DNA from: Pterobdella sp. o SKG-2022
Taxonomy: Eukaryota > Annelida > Clitellata > Hirudinida > Piscicolidae
Assembly: GCA_964035795.1 (NCBI GenBank)
Contig: OZ038321.1
Location: forward strand, 62,001 to 126,000
Reading direction: 5' to 3'
DNA length: 64,000 bases
This document shows, one piece after another, positions 30,768-44,040 of the stretch; position 1 is the stretch's first letter; each line of letters begins with the position of its first letter. Under the pieces are notes generated by a model that had not been told where the DNA came from, ran no database searches, and saw nothing but the letters and a program-made list of their open reading frames with translations. Position numbers and translations under genes: made by a program.

Positions 30768-32355
30768 ATGAAATTCATCTATATGAAAATTCCAGATAAA
30801 TTATTTCTTAATGATCAAGAGAATAAACAAATCATTAACGAAACTGAAGCTGAATTAAAAGGCAAACAGTTCTACCACAACAAATTTTTAAAACTACCTA
30901 ACAACAACCAAAATCGAATGTTGCAACAATCTCTCAATGACCCAATAAGTTTTAATGAAGTTAAGCTAGCTATAAGTAAACTAAATACTAATAAAGCTAA
31001 AGGTGAAGATGAGATCCCATCCGAAATGATAAAATATAGTGGAGAAAAACTAATAAAAGAAGTATCAAGAATATTAAACTTAATAGTAGAAAATAAAATT
31101 CAAGAAGATAGTTTTATTGGTATGGAATATTAGTCACTGTACAAAAACAAGGTAAACCGAAAGAACAACTTACAAGCTTGACCCATCACTCTACTGAACA
31201 GTATCCGAAAAATATTATCGAACATTACTATGAATCGTATACGCAACAAAACGGAAGAATACATCGGTTCTTATCAAAGTGGATTCAGAAATGGAAGAAA
31301 CACGACAGACATAGTCTGGTCTCATAAATGGGATATAGCTAAAGCTCTAAGGTACAGAGATAAAGAGTACTATATCCTTGGTATCGACCTGAGCCAAGCC
31401 TCTGATACTGTAGACAGACCCCTTCTGCTAAATGTTCTTGAAAATATTCTGAACAAAGATGAAATAATGATGATCAGAAAGCTATTAACAAACACTTGTT
31501 TGAAGGTAAGATGGAATGGCAAAAGCACACAAACCCCTTTCGAAACTAAAATAGGGATTCTTCAAGGAGATGGACTCTCACCCATTCTCTTCACAATTTA
31601 CTTAGAAGCAGCACTGCGCACTTTCAAGTCTAAAGTAACAAACCATATAAAGCTAGATCACAGCTACACAAACCTACAACCATTGACACCAGCAAAAATG
31701 GTAGGATATGCTGACGATCTAGATTTTATTGGTAGAGACAAACAGCAACTACTTAAACTAGAAAGCAAACTGAAAGATGAGTTCTTGAACTGGAACCTCA
31801 AAGTCAATACTGACAAAACGGAACTCATCAAAATATCAAAATCAGATGAGGCCTGGAAAACGAGCAAAAAACTAGGCTCTTTCCTTGATGACAAAAAAGA
31901 TATTGAGAGGAGAAAACAACTTGTCAAAACTGCGATGAGTAAATTATGGAAAATATACATGAAAGGGAAAAAGCTAAAAATAAGCAAAAATGTCCGAGTG
32001 TACAATTCCTATGTTAAACCAGTTCATACCTACAACTCTTCAGCATGGGCAGTCAACAAAAATATAGAAGCTGATTGACGCATTCCACCGCAAACAGCCT
32101 AAGAGAGTGATCAGTATCTACTATCCCAATAGAATCAGCAACAAAGAACTATACAAAAAAACGAATAGCATACCTCATTTAGTTGAAATTGCTGGTGCAA
32201 GATGGAGGATGTTGGGACATATCCTAAGAAGACCTGATACGCCAGCATTCCAGGCTATGAAGCAGTACTATGCCATATCAAATAAGAAAAAATACCTAGG
32301 CAGACCTTTAACCACCCTACCAAAGACATTAAAAGATGTCAAATTTATCCCATAG
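30768..32355 (+). mobile_element. Non-LTR retrotransposon reverse transcriptase fragment
   Basis: Three open segments (30768-31133, 31230-32078, 32107-32355) form one decayed RT-containing ORF. The thumb/fingers start is near NTNKAKGEDEIPSEMIKYSG, the finger block near SYQSGFRNGRNTTDIVW, motif A is SQASDTVDR (Ser replaces the usual Phe), ILQGDGLSPILFTIYLEAAL follows, then the catalytic GYADDLDFI at about 31710. The end, ARWRMLGHILRRPDTP, is a familiar C-terminal block of animal non-LTR elements. The ORF is cut by a stop at 31131-31133, a frame change before 31230 and a stop at 32076. No endonuclease was found upstream, so the copy is probably 5'-truncated. It is a different family from the element at 9.7 kb. 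Confidence 0.85.
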
Positions 32356-33480
32356 TTTAAAGGCGAAATATTCTCATTTATTTGAATAATATAATCTGTG
32401 TTTTATTTATTTAAGTTTTATGATAGCAAATTATAAATTGAAACCCTGATATGTTATGCATACAAAATAAGTTATATATGCAAGAGAAAAGATGGAAGGC
32501 AAGTTCTCCATACCCTTCAACGCATGAAGCTTGTGAAAAAGCTTTTGATTTTGTGTTTCCTTCTAATTGTGCCACATGACAATGAATTTACAAATAAAAT
32601 GATCAAAAATAAAAAACATCAGATCTCGTTTGCTTCAACCTTGGCCCTGCTTTTAGCACATGGCTGCAAATATCGCTTGTCAAAGACGTAAATATCAAAA
32701 CTTGAACAAAAGTAAACTATTCAAAAATTATATTATTGAAGTTGTGTCTGCAAATATCAATCATTTGTCAAAGAACCGTAGAGTATCCTTGAGTGCCCTC
32801 CCTTGCCTCTTTAGGTGTCAAATCATGACCGATGTTGGGGCTTCATATCAAACTACCCTGTTATTTTCCACTAGTTTTATAAATTTTCAAACTTTTAGAA
32901 TGTTTCTTGGAGAATGCTGTGAAACAACTTTTAATAATATAGAAACACCAGCATGCAGTGCACTAAATTGCTCTGTAGCCACCCAAAATTTGTCTGAAAA
33001 TCGGATTTCTCAAACTTTTCATTATAATATTTTATGAAAAAAAAGCAATAAGAATACTTAAATAAAAAAAAAACTATATTTTGGAAAATAAATTTAAAGA
33101 ATTGATTTCAGAGGTGCCAAATTGCTAATCAATCGATCAATTTTTTTCAAAGATTTTGATGAACCTGGTTTCACTCAAAACCATTTCAAAGCAACCAATC
33201 CCATTTATCTACTTGTCTTCACACAAATCGTTTTTAATATGCTTAGAAATATTCACAAACTATGATACACTTTTTTGATGTCCGCAACCAACAATGCGAC
33301 ATTCGAGTGCTCATATAGCAATGTTGTAGCTTAACTTCAGTGCTTGAAGCTTTTTTTGTGGATACGTTCAAAGCTTTTGAAGAATTAAAATCTGGTTTAT
33401 ATATATAGTTTTATTTATGTAATAGAAAATTTTATCGAAAACTCTAAAGATCTAACGAGAAACTTAATAAGCCATGAGTG
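32356..33480. other. Region downstream of the RT fragment
   Basis: Contains an open plus-strand frame at 32660-33037 with a Cys-containing stretch (FLGECCETTFNNIE) that I do not recognise; it has no splice context that convinces me. Otherwise AT-rich. Confidence 0.35.
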
Positions 33481-33489
33481 GTCACACAG

Positions 33490-33660
33490 CAATTTCACAT
33501 CCTGTAATGTCATTTCTGAGTCACTGCACCTTCATTTTAGTTCCTATCCTCTGGCAAGAAAATAACTTTGATTTCTTATTATTTATTTTTAGGCCAGATT
33601 TATAAATTTTGATTGAACTCTTCTGCATCAAAAAGGCTTGTTTGGCTTAAATCACATGGA
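33490..33660 (+). pseudogene. Inverted, decayed copy of the two-exon Cys/Trp domain
   Basis: The plus strand here resembles the minus-strand domain exons at 46, 50 and 54 kb. It has a block like ...NVISESLHLHF... ending PLARK, where the donor GT is now AT (AAGAAAATAACTTTG), then a short gap and GCATCAAAAAGGCTTG, corresponding to the HQKG start of the second exon. The rest does not keep the frame. So one copy sits in opposite orientation next to the tail exon at 33938-34034. Confidence 0.6.
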
Positions 33661-33720
33661 AAATTGACAAGCGTCGACAAAAGACAATTGGTCGTCGTAG
33701 CAAGAACAAATGAAAACACT

Positions 33721-33842
33721 TTTAGGAGTTTATTTATTCCACGAAGTTTTTAGTAAGATGAACTTACATTATCAAGTGGACTTACAAATATTTGTACCTC
33801 CACTTGATAATGATAATTTGGAATAAAATAAACTTCTAAATG
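33721..33842. repeat. MITE-like imperfect palindrome
   Basis: The centre is a perfect stem, CATTATCAAGTGGA and its reverse complement separated by about 18 bases. Outer arms also pair: AGGAGTTTATTTATTCC on the left with GGAATAAAATAAACTTCT on the right. No protein-coding content. A related ACATTATCAAGT half-site occurs near 54703. Confidence 0.65.
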
Positions 33843-33937
33843 TTTTTATTTGAATAATCAAAATTGAATTCTCCAAAATTTTCTTCCATAAATGTAAGGA
33901 GGATTACATTGACAAAATCATTCTCCCTGGTAATGAC

Positions 33938-34034
33938 TTAATCAAAGTCGGATTCCTGGATGATGACTTTTTTTTTAGCCTCGCTTTTGCTTCTCGATTT
34001 TTCAATGGCATATTCTATGTCATCTTCAGTTGTC
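33938..34034 (-). CDS. Terminal exon: cytoplasmic tail of the putative membrane mucin
   Basis: On the minus strand, an acceptor (TTCGCAG) is followed by a charged sequence, TTEDDIEYAIEKSRSKSEAK, then KKKVIIQESDFD and TAA at 33940-33938. It needs two bases from the previous exon to complete its first codon. The transmembrane exons at 44257-44176 and 48849-48768 both end with exactly two bases of a Lys codon, which makes this a good candidate for their shared last exon. The intron would span the 10-kb satellite. The tail looks cytosolic: charged, with possible acidic and basic sorting signals. The family is unknown to me. Confidence 0.55.
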
Positions 34035-34089
34035 CTGCGAATTGTTTGAATAATATTACTTAGAAAAAAAAAGTTGAAATAGAAAGATT

Positions 34090-37000
34090 TAAACAATATT
34101 AAAAATTATTTCTCATTTGGTACCAAATCCTTGCATTTAAGTACCAAATCCTTGCATTTGAATACCAAATGCTTGCGTTTGAGTACCAAATTCTAGCATT
34201 TGAGTACCAAATCCTTGCATTTAAGTACCAAATCCTTGCATTTGAATACCAAATGCTTGCATTTGAGTAACAAATCCTAGCATTTGAGTATTAAATCCTA
34301 GCATTTGTGTACCAAATTCTAGCTTTTAAGTGCCAAATCCTTGCATTTGTGGACCAAATCCTAGCATTTGAGTTCAAAATCCTTGCATTTGAGTACCAAA
34401 TCTTTGCATTTAAGTACCAAATTCTAGCTTTTGAGTACTAAATCCTAGCATTTGAGTAACAAATCCTAGCTTTTGAGTACCAAATTCTAGCATTTGAGTA
34501 CCAAATCCTTGCATTTGAGTACCAAATCCTAGCATTTGAGTTCAAAATCCTTGCATTTGAGTACCAAATTTTTGCATTTAAGTACCAAATCCTTGCATTT
34601 GAGTACCAAATCCTAGCTTTTGAGTACTAAATCCTAGCATTTGTGTACCAAATCCTAGCTTTTGAGTATTAAATCCTAGCATTTGTGTACCAAATCCTAG
34701 CTTTTGAGTACTAAATCCTAGCATTTGAGTACCAAATTCTAGCATTTGAGTACCAAATCCTTGCATTTAAGTACCAAATCCTTGCATTTGAATACCAAAT
34801 GCTTGCATTTGACTAACAAATCCTAGCATTTGAGTATTAAATCCTAGCATTTGTGTACCAAATTCTAGCTTTTAAGTGCCAAATCCTTGCATTTGTGGAC
34901 CAAATCCTAGCATTTGAGTTCAAAATCCTTGCATTTGAGTACCAAATCTTTGCATTTAAGTACCAAATTCTAGCTTTTGAGTACTAAATCCTAGCATTTG
35001 AGTAACAAATCCTAGCTTTTGAGTACCAAATTCTAGCATTTGAGTACCAAATCCTTGCATTTGAGTACCAAATCCTAGCATTTGAGTTCAAAATCCTTGC
35101 ATTTGAGTACCAAATTTTTGCATTTAAGTACCAAATCCTTGCATTTGAGTACCAAATCCTAGCTTTTGAGTACTAAATCCTAGCATTTGTGTACCAAATC
35201 CTAGCTTTTGAGTATTAAATCCTAGCATTTGTGTACCAAATCCTAGCTTTTGAGTACTAAATCCTAGCATTTGAGTACCAAATTCTAGCATTTGAGTACC
35301 AAATCCTTGCATTTAAGTACCAAATCCTTGCATTTGAATACCAAATGCTTGCATTTGAGTAACAAATCCTAGCATTTGAGTATTAAATCCTAGCATTTGT
35401 GTACCAAATTCTAGCTTTTAAGTGCCAAATCCTTGCATTTGTGGACCAAATCCTAGCATTTGAGTTCAAAATCCTTGCATTTGAGTACCAAATCTTTGCA
35501 TTTAAGTACCAAATTCTAGCTTTTGAGTACTAAATCCTAGCATTTGAGTAACAAATCCTAGCTTTTGAGTACCAAATTCTAGCATTTGAGTACCAAATCC
35601 TTGCATTTGAGTACCAAATCCTAGCATTTGAGTTCAAAATCCTTGCATTTGAGTACCAAATTTTTGCATTTAAGTACCAAATCCTTGCATTTGAGTACCA
35701 AATCCTAGCTTTTGAGTACTAAATCCTAGCATTTGTGTACCAAATCCTAGCTTTTGAGTATTAAATCCTAGCATTTGTGTACCAAATCCTAGCTTTTGAG
35801 TACTAAATCCTAGCATTTGAGTACCAAATTCTAGCATTTGAGTACCAAATCCTTGCATTTAAGTACCAAATCCTTGCATTTGAATACCAAATGCTTGCAT
35901 TTGAGTAACAAATCCTAGCATTTGAGTATTAAATCCTAGCATTTGTGTACCAAATTCTAGCTTTTAAGTGCCAAATCCTTGCATTTGTGGACCAAATCCT
36001 AGCATTTGAGTTCAAAATCCTTGCATTTGAGTACCAAATCTTTGCATTTAAGTACCAAATTCTAGCTTTTGAGTACTAAATCCTAGCATTTGAGTAACAA
36101 ATCCTAGCTTTTGAGTACCAAATTCTAGCATTTGAGTACCAAATCCTTGCATTTGAGTACCAAATCCTAGCATTTGAGTTCAAAATCCTTGCATTTGAGT
36201 ACCAAATTTTTGCATTTAAGTACCAAATCCTTGCATTTGAGTACCAAATCCTAGCTTTTGAGTACTAAATCCTAGCATTTGTGTACCAAATCCTAGCTTT
36301 TGAGTATTAAATCCTAGCATTTGTGTACCAAATCCTAGCTTTTGAGTACTAAATCCTAGCATTTGAGTACCAAATTCTAGCATTTGAGTACCAAATCCTT
36401 GCATTTAAGTACCAAATCCTTGCATTTGAATACCAAATGCTTGCATTTGAGTAACAAATCCTAGCATTTGAGTATTAAATCCTAGCATTTGTGTACCAAA
36501 TTCTAGCTTTTAAGTGCCAAATCCTTGCATTTGTGGACCAAATCCTAGCATTTGAGTTCAAAATCCTTGCATTTGAGTACCAAATCTTTGCATTTAAGTA
36601 CCAAATTCTAGCTTTTGAGTACTAAATCCTAGCATTTGAGTAACAAATCCTAGCTTTTGAGTACCAAATTCTAGCATTTGAGTACCAAATCCTTGCATTT
36701 GAGTACCAAATCCTAGCATTTGAGTTCAAAATCCTTGCATTTGAGTACCAAATTTTTGCATTTAAGTACCAAATCCTTGCATTTGAGTACCAAATCCTAG
36801 CTTTTGAGTACTAAATCCTAGCATTTGTGTACCAAATCCTAGCTTTTGAGTATTAAATCCTAGCATTTGTGTACCAAATCCTAGCTTTTGAGTACTAAAT
36901 CCTAGCATTTGAGTACCAAATTCTAGCATTTGAGTACCAAATCCTTGCATTTAAGTACCAAATCCTTGCATTTGAATACCAAATGCTTGCATTTGAGTAA

Positions 37001-40000
37001 CAAATCCTAGCATTTGAGTATTAAATCCTAGCATTTGTGTACCAAATTCTAGCTTTTAAGTGCCAAATCCTTGCATTTGTGGACCAAATCCTAGCATTTG
37101 AGTTCAAAATCCTTGCATTTGAGTACCAAATCTTTGCATTTAAGTACCAAATTCTAGCTTTTGAGTACTAAATCCTAGCATTTGAGTAACAAATCCTAGC
37201 TTTTGAGTACCAAATTCTAGCATTTGAGTACCAAATCCTTGCATTTGAGTACCAAATCCTAGCATTTGAGTTCAAAATCCTTGCATTTGAGTACCAAATT
37301 TTTGCATTTAAGTACCAAATCCTTGCATTTGAGTACCAAATCCTAGCTTTTGAGTACTAAATCCTAGCATTTGTGTACCAAATCCTAGCTTTTGAGTATT
37401 AAATCCTAGCATTTGTGTACCAAATCCTAGCTTTTGAGTACTAAATCCTAGCATTTGAGTACCAAATTCTAGCATTTGAGTACCAAATCCTTGCATTTAA
37501 GTACCAAATCCTTGCATTTGAATACCAAATGCTTGCATTTGAGTAACAAATCCTAGCATTTGAGTATTAAATCCTAGCATTTGTGTACCAAATTCTAGCT
37601 TTTAAGTGCCAAATCCTTGCATTTGTGGACCAAATCCTAGCATTTGAGTTCAAAATCCTTGCATTTGAGTACCAAATCTTTGCATTTAAGTACCAAATTC
37701 TAGCTTTTGAGTACTAAATCCTAGCATTTGAGTAACAAATCCTAGCTTTTGAGTACCAAATTCTAGCATTTGAGTACCAAATCCTTGCATTTGAGTACCA
37801 AATCCTAGCATTTGAGTTCAAAATCCTTGCATTTGAGTACCAAATTTTTGCATTTAAGTACCAAATCCTTGCATTTGAGTACCAAATCCTAGCTTTTGAG
37901 TACTAAATCCTAGCATTTGTGTACCAAATCCTAGCTTTTGAGTATTAAATCCTAGCATTTGTGTACCAAATCCTAGCTTTTGAGTACTAAATCCTAGCAT
38001 TTGAGTACCAAATTCTAGCATTTGAGTACCAAATCCTTGCATTTAAGTACCAAATCCTTGCATTTGAATACCAAATGCTTGCATTTGAGTAACAAATCCT
38101 AGCATTTGAGTATTAAATCCTAGCATTTGTGTACCAAATTCTAGCTTTTAAGTGCCAAATCCTTGCATTTGTGGACCAAATCCTAGCATTTGAGTTCAAA
38201 ATCCTTGCATTTGAGTACCAAATCTTTGCATTTAAGTACCAAATTCTAGCTTTTGAGTACTAAATCCTAGCATTTGAGTAACAAATCCTAGCTTTTGAGT
38301 ACCAAATTCTAGCATTTGAGTACCAAATCCTTGCATTTGAGTACCAAATCCTAGCATTTGAGTTCAAAATCCTTGCATTTGAGTACCAAATTTTTGCATT
38401 TAAGTACCAAATCCTTGCATTTGAGTACCAAATCCTAGCTTTTGAGTACTAAATCCTAGCATTTGTGTACCAAATCCTAGCTTTTGAGTATTAAATCCGA
38501 GCATTTGTGTACCAAATCCTAGCTTTTGAGTACTAAATCCTAGCATTTGAGTACCAAATTCTAGCATTTGAGTATTAAATCCTAGCATTTGTGTACCAAA
38601 TTCTAGCTTTTAAGTGCCAAATCCTTGCATTTGTGGACCAAATCCTAGCATTTGAGTTCAAAATCCTTGCATTTGAGTACCAAATCTTTGCATTTAAGTA
38701 CCAAATTCTAGCTTTTGAGTACTAAATCCTAGCATTTGAGTAACAAATCCTAGCTTTTGAGTACCAAATTCTAGCATTTGAGTACCAAATCCTTGCATTT
38801 GAGTACCAAATCCTAGCATTTGAGTTCAAAATCCTTGCATTTGAGTACCAAATTTTTGCATTTAAGTACCAAATCCTTGCATTTGAGTACCAAATCCTAG
38901 CTTTTGAGTACTAAATCCTAGCATTTGTGTACCAAATCCTAGCTTTTGAGTATTAAATCCTAGCATTTGTGTACCAAATCCTAGCTTTTGAGTACTAAAT
39001 CCTAGCATTTGAGTACCAAATTCTAGCATTTGAGTATTAAATCCTAGCATTTGTGTACCAAATTCTAGCTTTTAAGTGCCAAATCCTTGCATTTGTGGAC
39101 CAAATCCTAGCATTTGAGTTCAAAATCCTTGCATTTGAGTACCAAATCTTTGCATTTAAGTACCAAATTCTAGCTTTTGAGTACTAAATCCTAGCATTTG
39201 AGTAACAAATCCTAGCTTTTGAGTACCAAATTCTAGCATTTGAGTACCAAATCCTTGCATTTGAGTACCAAATCCTAGCATTTGAGTTCAAAATCCTTGC
39301 ATTTGAGTACCAAATTTTTGCATTTAAGTACCAAATCCTTGCATTTGAGTACCAAATCCTAGCTTTTGAGTACTAAATCCTAGCATTTGTGTACCAAATC
39401 CTAGCTTTTGAGTATTAAATCCTAGCATTTGTGTACCAAATCCTAGCTTTTGAGTACTAAATCCTAGCATTTGAGTACCAAATTCTAGCATTTGAGTACC
39501 AAATCCTTGCATTTAAGTACCAAATCCTTGCATTTGAATACCAAATGCTTGCATTTGAGTAACAAATCCTAGCATTTGAGTATTAAATCCTAGCATTTGT
39601 GTACCAAATTCTAGCTTTTAAGTGCCAAATCCTTGCATTTGTGGACCAAATCCTAGCATTTGAGTTCAAAATCCTTGCATTTGAGTACCAAATCTTTGCA
39701 TTTAAGTACCAAATTCTAGCTTTTGAGTACTAAATCCTAGCATTTGAGTAACAAATCCTAGCTTTTGAGTACCAAATTCTAGCATTTGAGTACCAAATCC
39801 TTGCATTTGAGTACCAAATCCTAGCATTTGAGTTCAAAATCCTTGCATTTGAGTACCAAATTTTTGCATTTAAGTACCAAATCCTTGCATTTGAGTACCA
39901 AATCCTAGCTTTTGAGTACTAAATCCTAGCATTTGTGTACCAAATCCTAGCTTTTGAGTATTAAATCCTAGCATTTGTGTACCAAATCCTAGCTTTTGAG

Positions 40001-43000
40001 TACTAAATCCTAGCATTTGAGTACCAAATTCTAGCATTTGAGTACCAAATCCTTGCATTTAAGTACCAAATCCTTGCATTTGAATACCAAATGCTTGCAT
40101 TTGACTAACAAATCCTAGCATTTGAGTATTAAATCCTAGCATTTGTGTACCAAATTCTAGCTTTTAAGTGCCAAATCCTTGCATTTGTGGACCAAATCCT
40201 AGCATTTGAGTTCAAAATCCTTGCATTTGAGTACCAAATCTTTGCATTTAAGTACCAAATTCTAGCTTTTGAGTACTAAATCCTAGCATTTGAGTAACAA
40301 ATCCTAGCATTTGAGTACCAAATTCTAGCATTTGAGTACCAAATCCTTGCATTTGAGTACCAAATCCTAGCATTTGAGTTCAAAATCCTTGCATTTGAGT
40401 ACCAAATTTTTGCATTTAAGTACCAAATCCTTGCATTTGAGTACCAAATCCTAGCTTTTGAGTACTAAATCCTAGCATTTGTGTACCAAATCCTAGCTTT
40501 TGAGTATTAAATCCTAGCATTTGTGTACCAAATCCTAGCTTTTGAGTACTAAATCCTAGCATTTGAGTACCAAATTCTAGCATTTGAGTACCAAATCCTT
40601 GCATTTAAGTACCAAATCCTTGCATTTGAATACCAAATGCTTGCATTTGAGTAACAAATCCTAGCATTTGAGTATTAAATCCTAGCATTTGTGTACCAAA
40701 TTCTAGCTTTTAAGTGCCAAATCCTTGCATTTGTGGACCAAATCCTAGCATTTGAGTTCAAAATCCTTGCATTTGAGTACCAAATCTTTGCATTTAAGTA
40801 CCAAATTCTAGCTTTTGAGTACTAAATCCTAGCATTTGAGTAACAAATCCTAGCTTTTGAGTACCAAATTCTAGCATTTGAGTACCAAATCCTTGCATTT
40901 GAGTACCAAATCCTAGCATTTGAGTTCAAAATCCTTGCATTTGAGTACCAAATTTTTGCATTTAAGTACCAAATCCTTGCATTTGAGTACCAAATCCTAG
41001 CTTTTGAGTACTAAATCCTAGCATTTGTGTACCAAATCCTAGCTTTTGAGTATTAAATCCTAGCATTTGTGTACCAAATCCTAGCTTTTGAGTACTAAAT
41101 CCTAGCATTTGAGTACCAAATTCTAGCATTTGAGTACCAAATCCTTGCATTTAAGTACCAAATCCTTGCATTTGAATACCAAATGCTTGCATTTGAGTAA
41201 CAAATCCTAGCATTTGAGTATTAAATCCTAGCATTTGTGTACCAAATTCTAGCTTTTAAGTGCCAAATCCTTGCATTTGTGGACCAAATCCTAGCATTTG
41301 AGTTCAAAATCCTTGCATTTGAGTACCAAATCTTTGCATTTAAGTACCAAATTCTAGCTTTTGAGTACTAAATCCTAGCATTTGAGTAACAAATCCTAGC
41401 TTTTGAGTACCAAATTCTAGCATTTGAGTACCAAATCCTTGCATTTGAGTACCAAATCCTAGCATTTGAGTTCAAAATCCTTGCATTTGAGTACCAAATT
41501 TTTGCATTTAAGTACCAAATCCTTGCATTTGAGTACCAAATCCTAGCTTTTGAGTACTAAATCCTAGCATTTGTGTACCAAATCCTAGCTTTTGAGTATT
41601 AAATCCTAGCATTTGTGTACCAAATCCTAGCTTTTGAGTACTAAATCCTAGCATTTGAGTACCAAATTCTAGCATTTGAGTACCAAATCCTTGCATTTAA
41701 GTACCAAATCCTTGCATTTGAATACCAAATGCTTGCATTTGAGTAACAAATCCTAGCATTTGAGTATTAAATCCTAGCATTTGTGTACCAAATTCTAGCT
41801 TTTAAGTGCCAAATCCTTGCATTTGTGGACCAAATCCTAGCATTTGAGTTCAAAATCCTTGCATTTGAGTACCAAATCTTTGCATTTAAGTACCAAATTC
41901 TAGCTTTTGAGTACTAAATCCTAGCATTTGAGTAACAAATCCTAGCTTTTGAGTACCAAATTCTAGCATTTGAGTACCAAATCCTTGCATTTGAGTACCA
42001 AATCCTAGCATTTGAGTTCAAAATCCTTGCATTTGAGTACCAAATTTTTGCATTTAAGTACCAAATCCTTGCATTTGAGTACCAAATCCTAGCTTTTGAG
42101 TACTAAATCCTAGCATTTGTGTACCAAATCCTAGCTTTTGAGTATTAAATCCTAGCATTTGTGTACCAAATCCTAGCTTTTGAGTACTAAATCCTAGCAT
42201 TTGAGTACCAAATTCTAGCATTTGAGTACCAAATCCTTGCATTTAAGTACCAAATCCTTGCATTTGAATACCAAATGCTTGCATTTGAGTAACAAATCCT
42301 AGCATTTGAGTATTAAATCCTAGCATTTGTGTACCAAATTCTAGCTTTTAAGTGCCAAATCCTTGCATTTGTGGACCAAATCCTAGCATTTGAGTTCAAA
42401 ATCCTTGCATTTGAGTACCAAATCTTTGCATTTAAGTACCAAATTCTAGCTTTTGAGTACTAAATCCTAGCATTTGAGTAACAAATCCTAGCTTTTGAGT
42501 ACCAAATTCTAGCATTTGAGTACCAAATCCTTGCATTTGAGTACCAAATCCTAGCATTTGAGTTCAAAATCCTTGCATTTGAGTACCAAATTTTTGCATT
42601 TAAGTACCAAATCCTTGCATTTGAGTACCAAATCCTAGCTTTTGAGTACTAAATCCTAGCATTTGTGTACCAAATCCTAGCTTTTGAGTATTAAATCCGA
42701 GCATTTGTGTACCAAATCCTAGCTTTTGAGTACTAAATCCTAGCATTTGAGTACCAAATTCTAGCATTTGAGTATTAAATCCTAGCATTTGTGTACCAAA
42801 TTCTAGCTTTTAAGTGCCAAATCCTTGCATTTGTGGACCAAATCCTAGCATTTGAGTTCAAAATCCTTGCATTTGAGTACCAAATCTTTGCATTTAAGTA
42901 CCAAATTCTAGCTTTTGAGTACTAAATCCTAGCATTTGAGTAACAAATCCTAGCTTTTGAGTACCAAATTCTAGCATTTGAGTACCAAATCCTTGCATTT

Positions 43001-44040
43001 GAGTACCAAATCCTAGCATTTGAGTTCAAAATCCTTGCATTTGAGTACCAAATTTTTGCATTTAAGTACCAAATCCTTGCATTTGAGTACCAAATCCTAG
43101 CTTTTGAGTACTAAATCCTAGCATTTGTGTACCAAATCCTAGCTTTTGAGTATTAAATCCTAGCATTTGTGTACCAAATCCTAGCTTTTGAGTACTAAAT
43201 CCTAGCATTTGAGTACCAAATTCTAGCATTTGAGTATTAAATCCTAGCATTTGTGTACCAAATTCTAGCTTTTAAGTGCCAAATGCTTGCATTTGAATAC
43301 CAAATGCTTGCATTTGAGTACCAAATCCTTGCATTTGAGTACCAAATTCTAGCTTTTGAGTACTAAATCCTAGCATTTGAGTAACAAATCCTAGCATTTG
43401 AGTAACAAATCCTAGCTTTTGAGTACCAAATTCTAGCATTTGAGTACAGAATCCTTGCATTTGAGTACCAAATCCTAGCATTTGAGTTCAAAATCCTTGC
43501 ATTTGAGTACCAAATTTTTGCATTTAAGTACCAAATCCTTGCATTTGAGTACCAAATCCTAGCTTTTGAGTACTAAATCCTAGCATTTGTGTACCAAATC
43601 CTAGCTTTTGAGTATTAAATCCTAGCATTTGTGTACCAAATCCTAGCTTTTGAGTACTAAATCCTAGCATTTGAGTACCAAATCCTAGCATTTGAGTATT
43701 AAATCCTAGCATTTGTGTACCAAATTCTAGCTTTTAAGTGCCAAATCCTTGCATTTGAATACCAAATGCTTGCATTTGTGTACCAAATCCTAGCATTTGA
43801 GTACCAAATCCTAGCTTTTGAGTACTAAATCCTAGCATTTGAGTACCAAATCCTAGCATTTGAGTTCAAAATCCTTGCATTTGAGTTCCAAATCCTTGCA
43901 TTTAAGTCCCAAATCCTAGCTGTTGAGTACCAAATCCTAGCATTTGAGTTCAAAATCCTAGCATTTAAGTACCAAATCCTTGCATTTGAGTACCAAATCC
44001 TAGCTTTTGAGTACCAAATCCTTGCATTTGAGTACCAAAT
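34090..44040. repeat. Higher-order satellite array, 21-bp monomer
   Basis: The whole 10 kb is variants of AGTACCAAATCCTAGCATTTG (21 bp). Twenty-six monomers form a 546-bp unit that repeats almost without change from about 34.2 kb. At 38400-39324 and 42600-43524 the unit is 462 bp (22 monomers). The series of unit starts is 34578, 35124, 35670, 36216, 36762, 37308, 37854, 38400, 38862, 39324, 39870 and on to 43524. The last 0.5 kb is more diverged, as expected for an array edge. Because 21 and 546 are multiples of three, identical 62-codon minus-strand ORFs recur; I treat them as by-products. Confidence 0.97.

Noticed and set aside
32660..33037. Plus-strand 125-codon ORF with several Cys
   Set aside because: No domain, no convincing splice sites and no second copy in the window; kept only as a note for the region.
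34578..43712. Eighteen nearly identical 62-codon minus-strand ORFs with GFGTQML-type repeats
   Set aside because: They follow from a 21-bp monomer (a multiple of three). Every unit has stops on both sides and there is no start context; they are by-products of the satellite.
34090..44040. CRISPR-like appearance of regularly repeated 21-mers
   Set aside because: There are no unique spacers: the whole length is repeat, and the genes around are clearly animal genes with introns.
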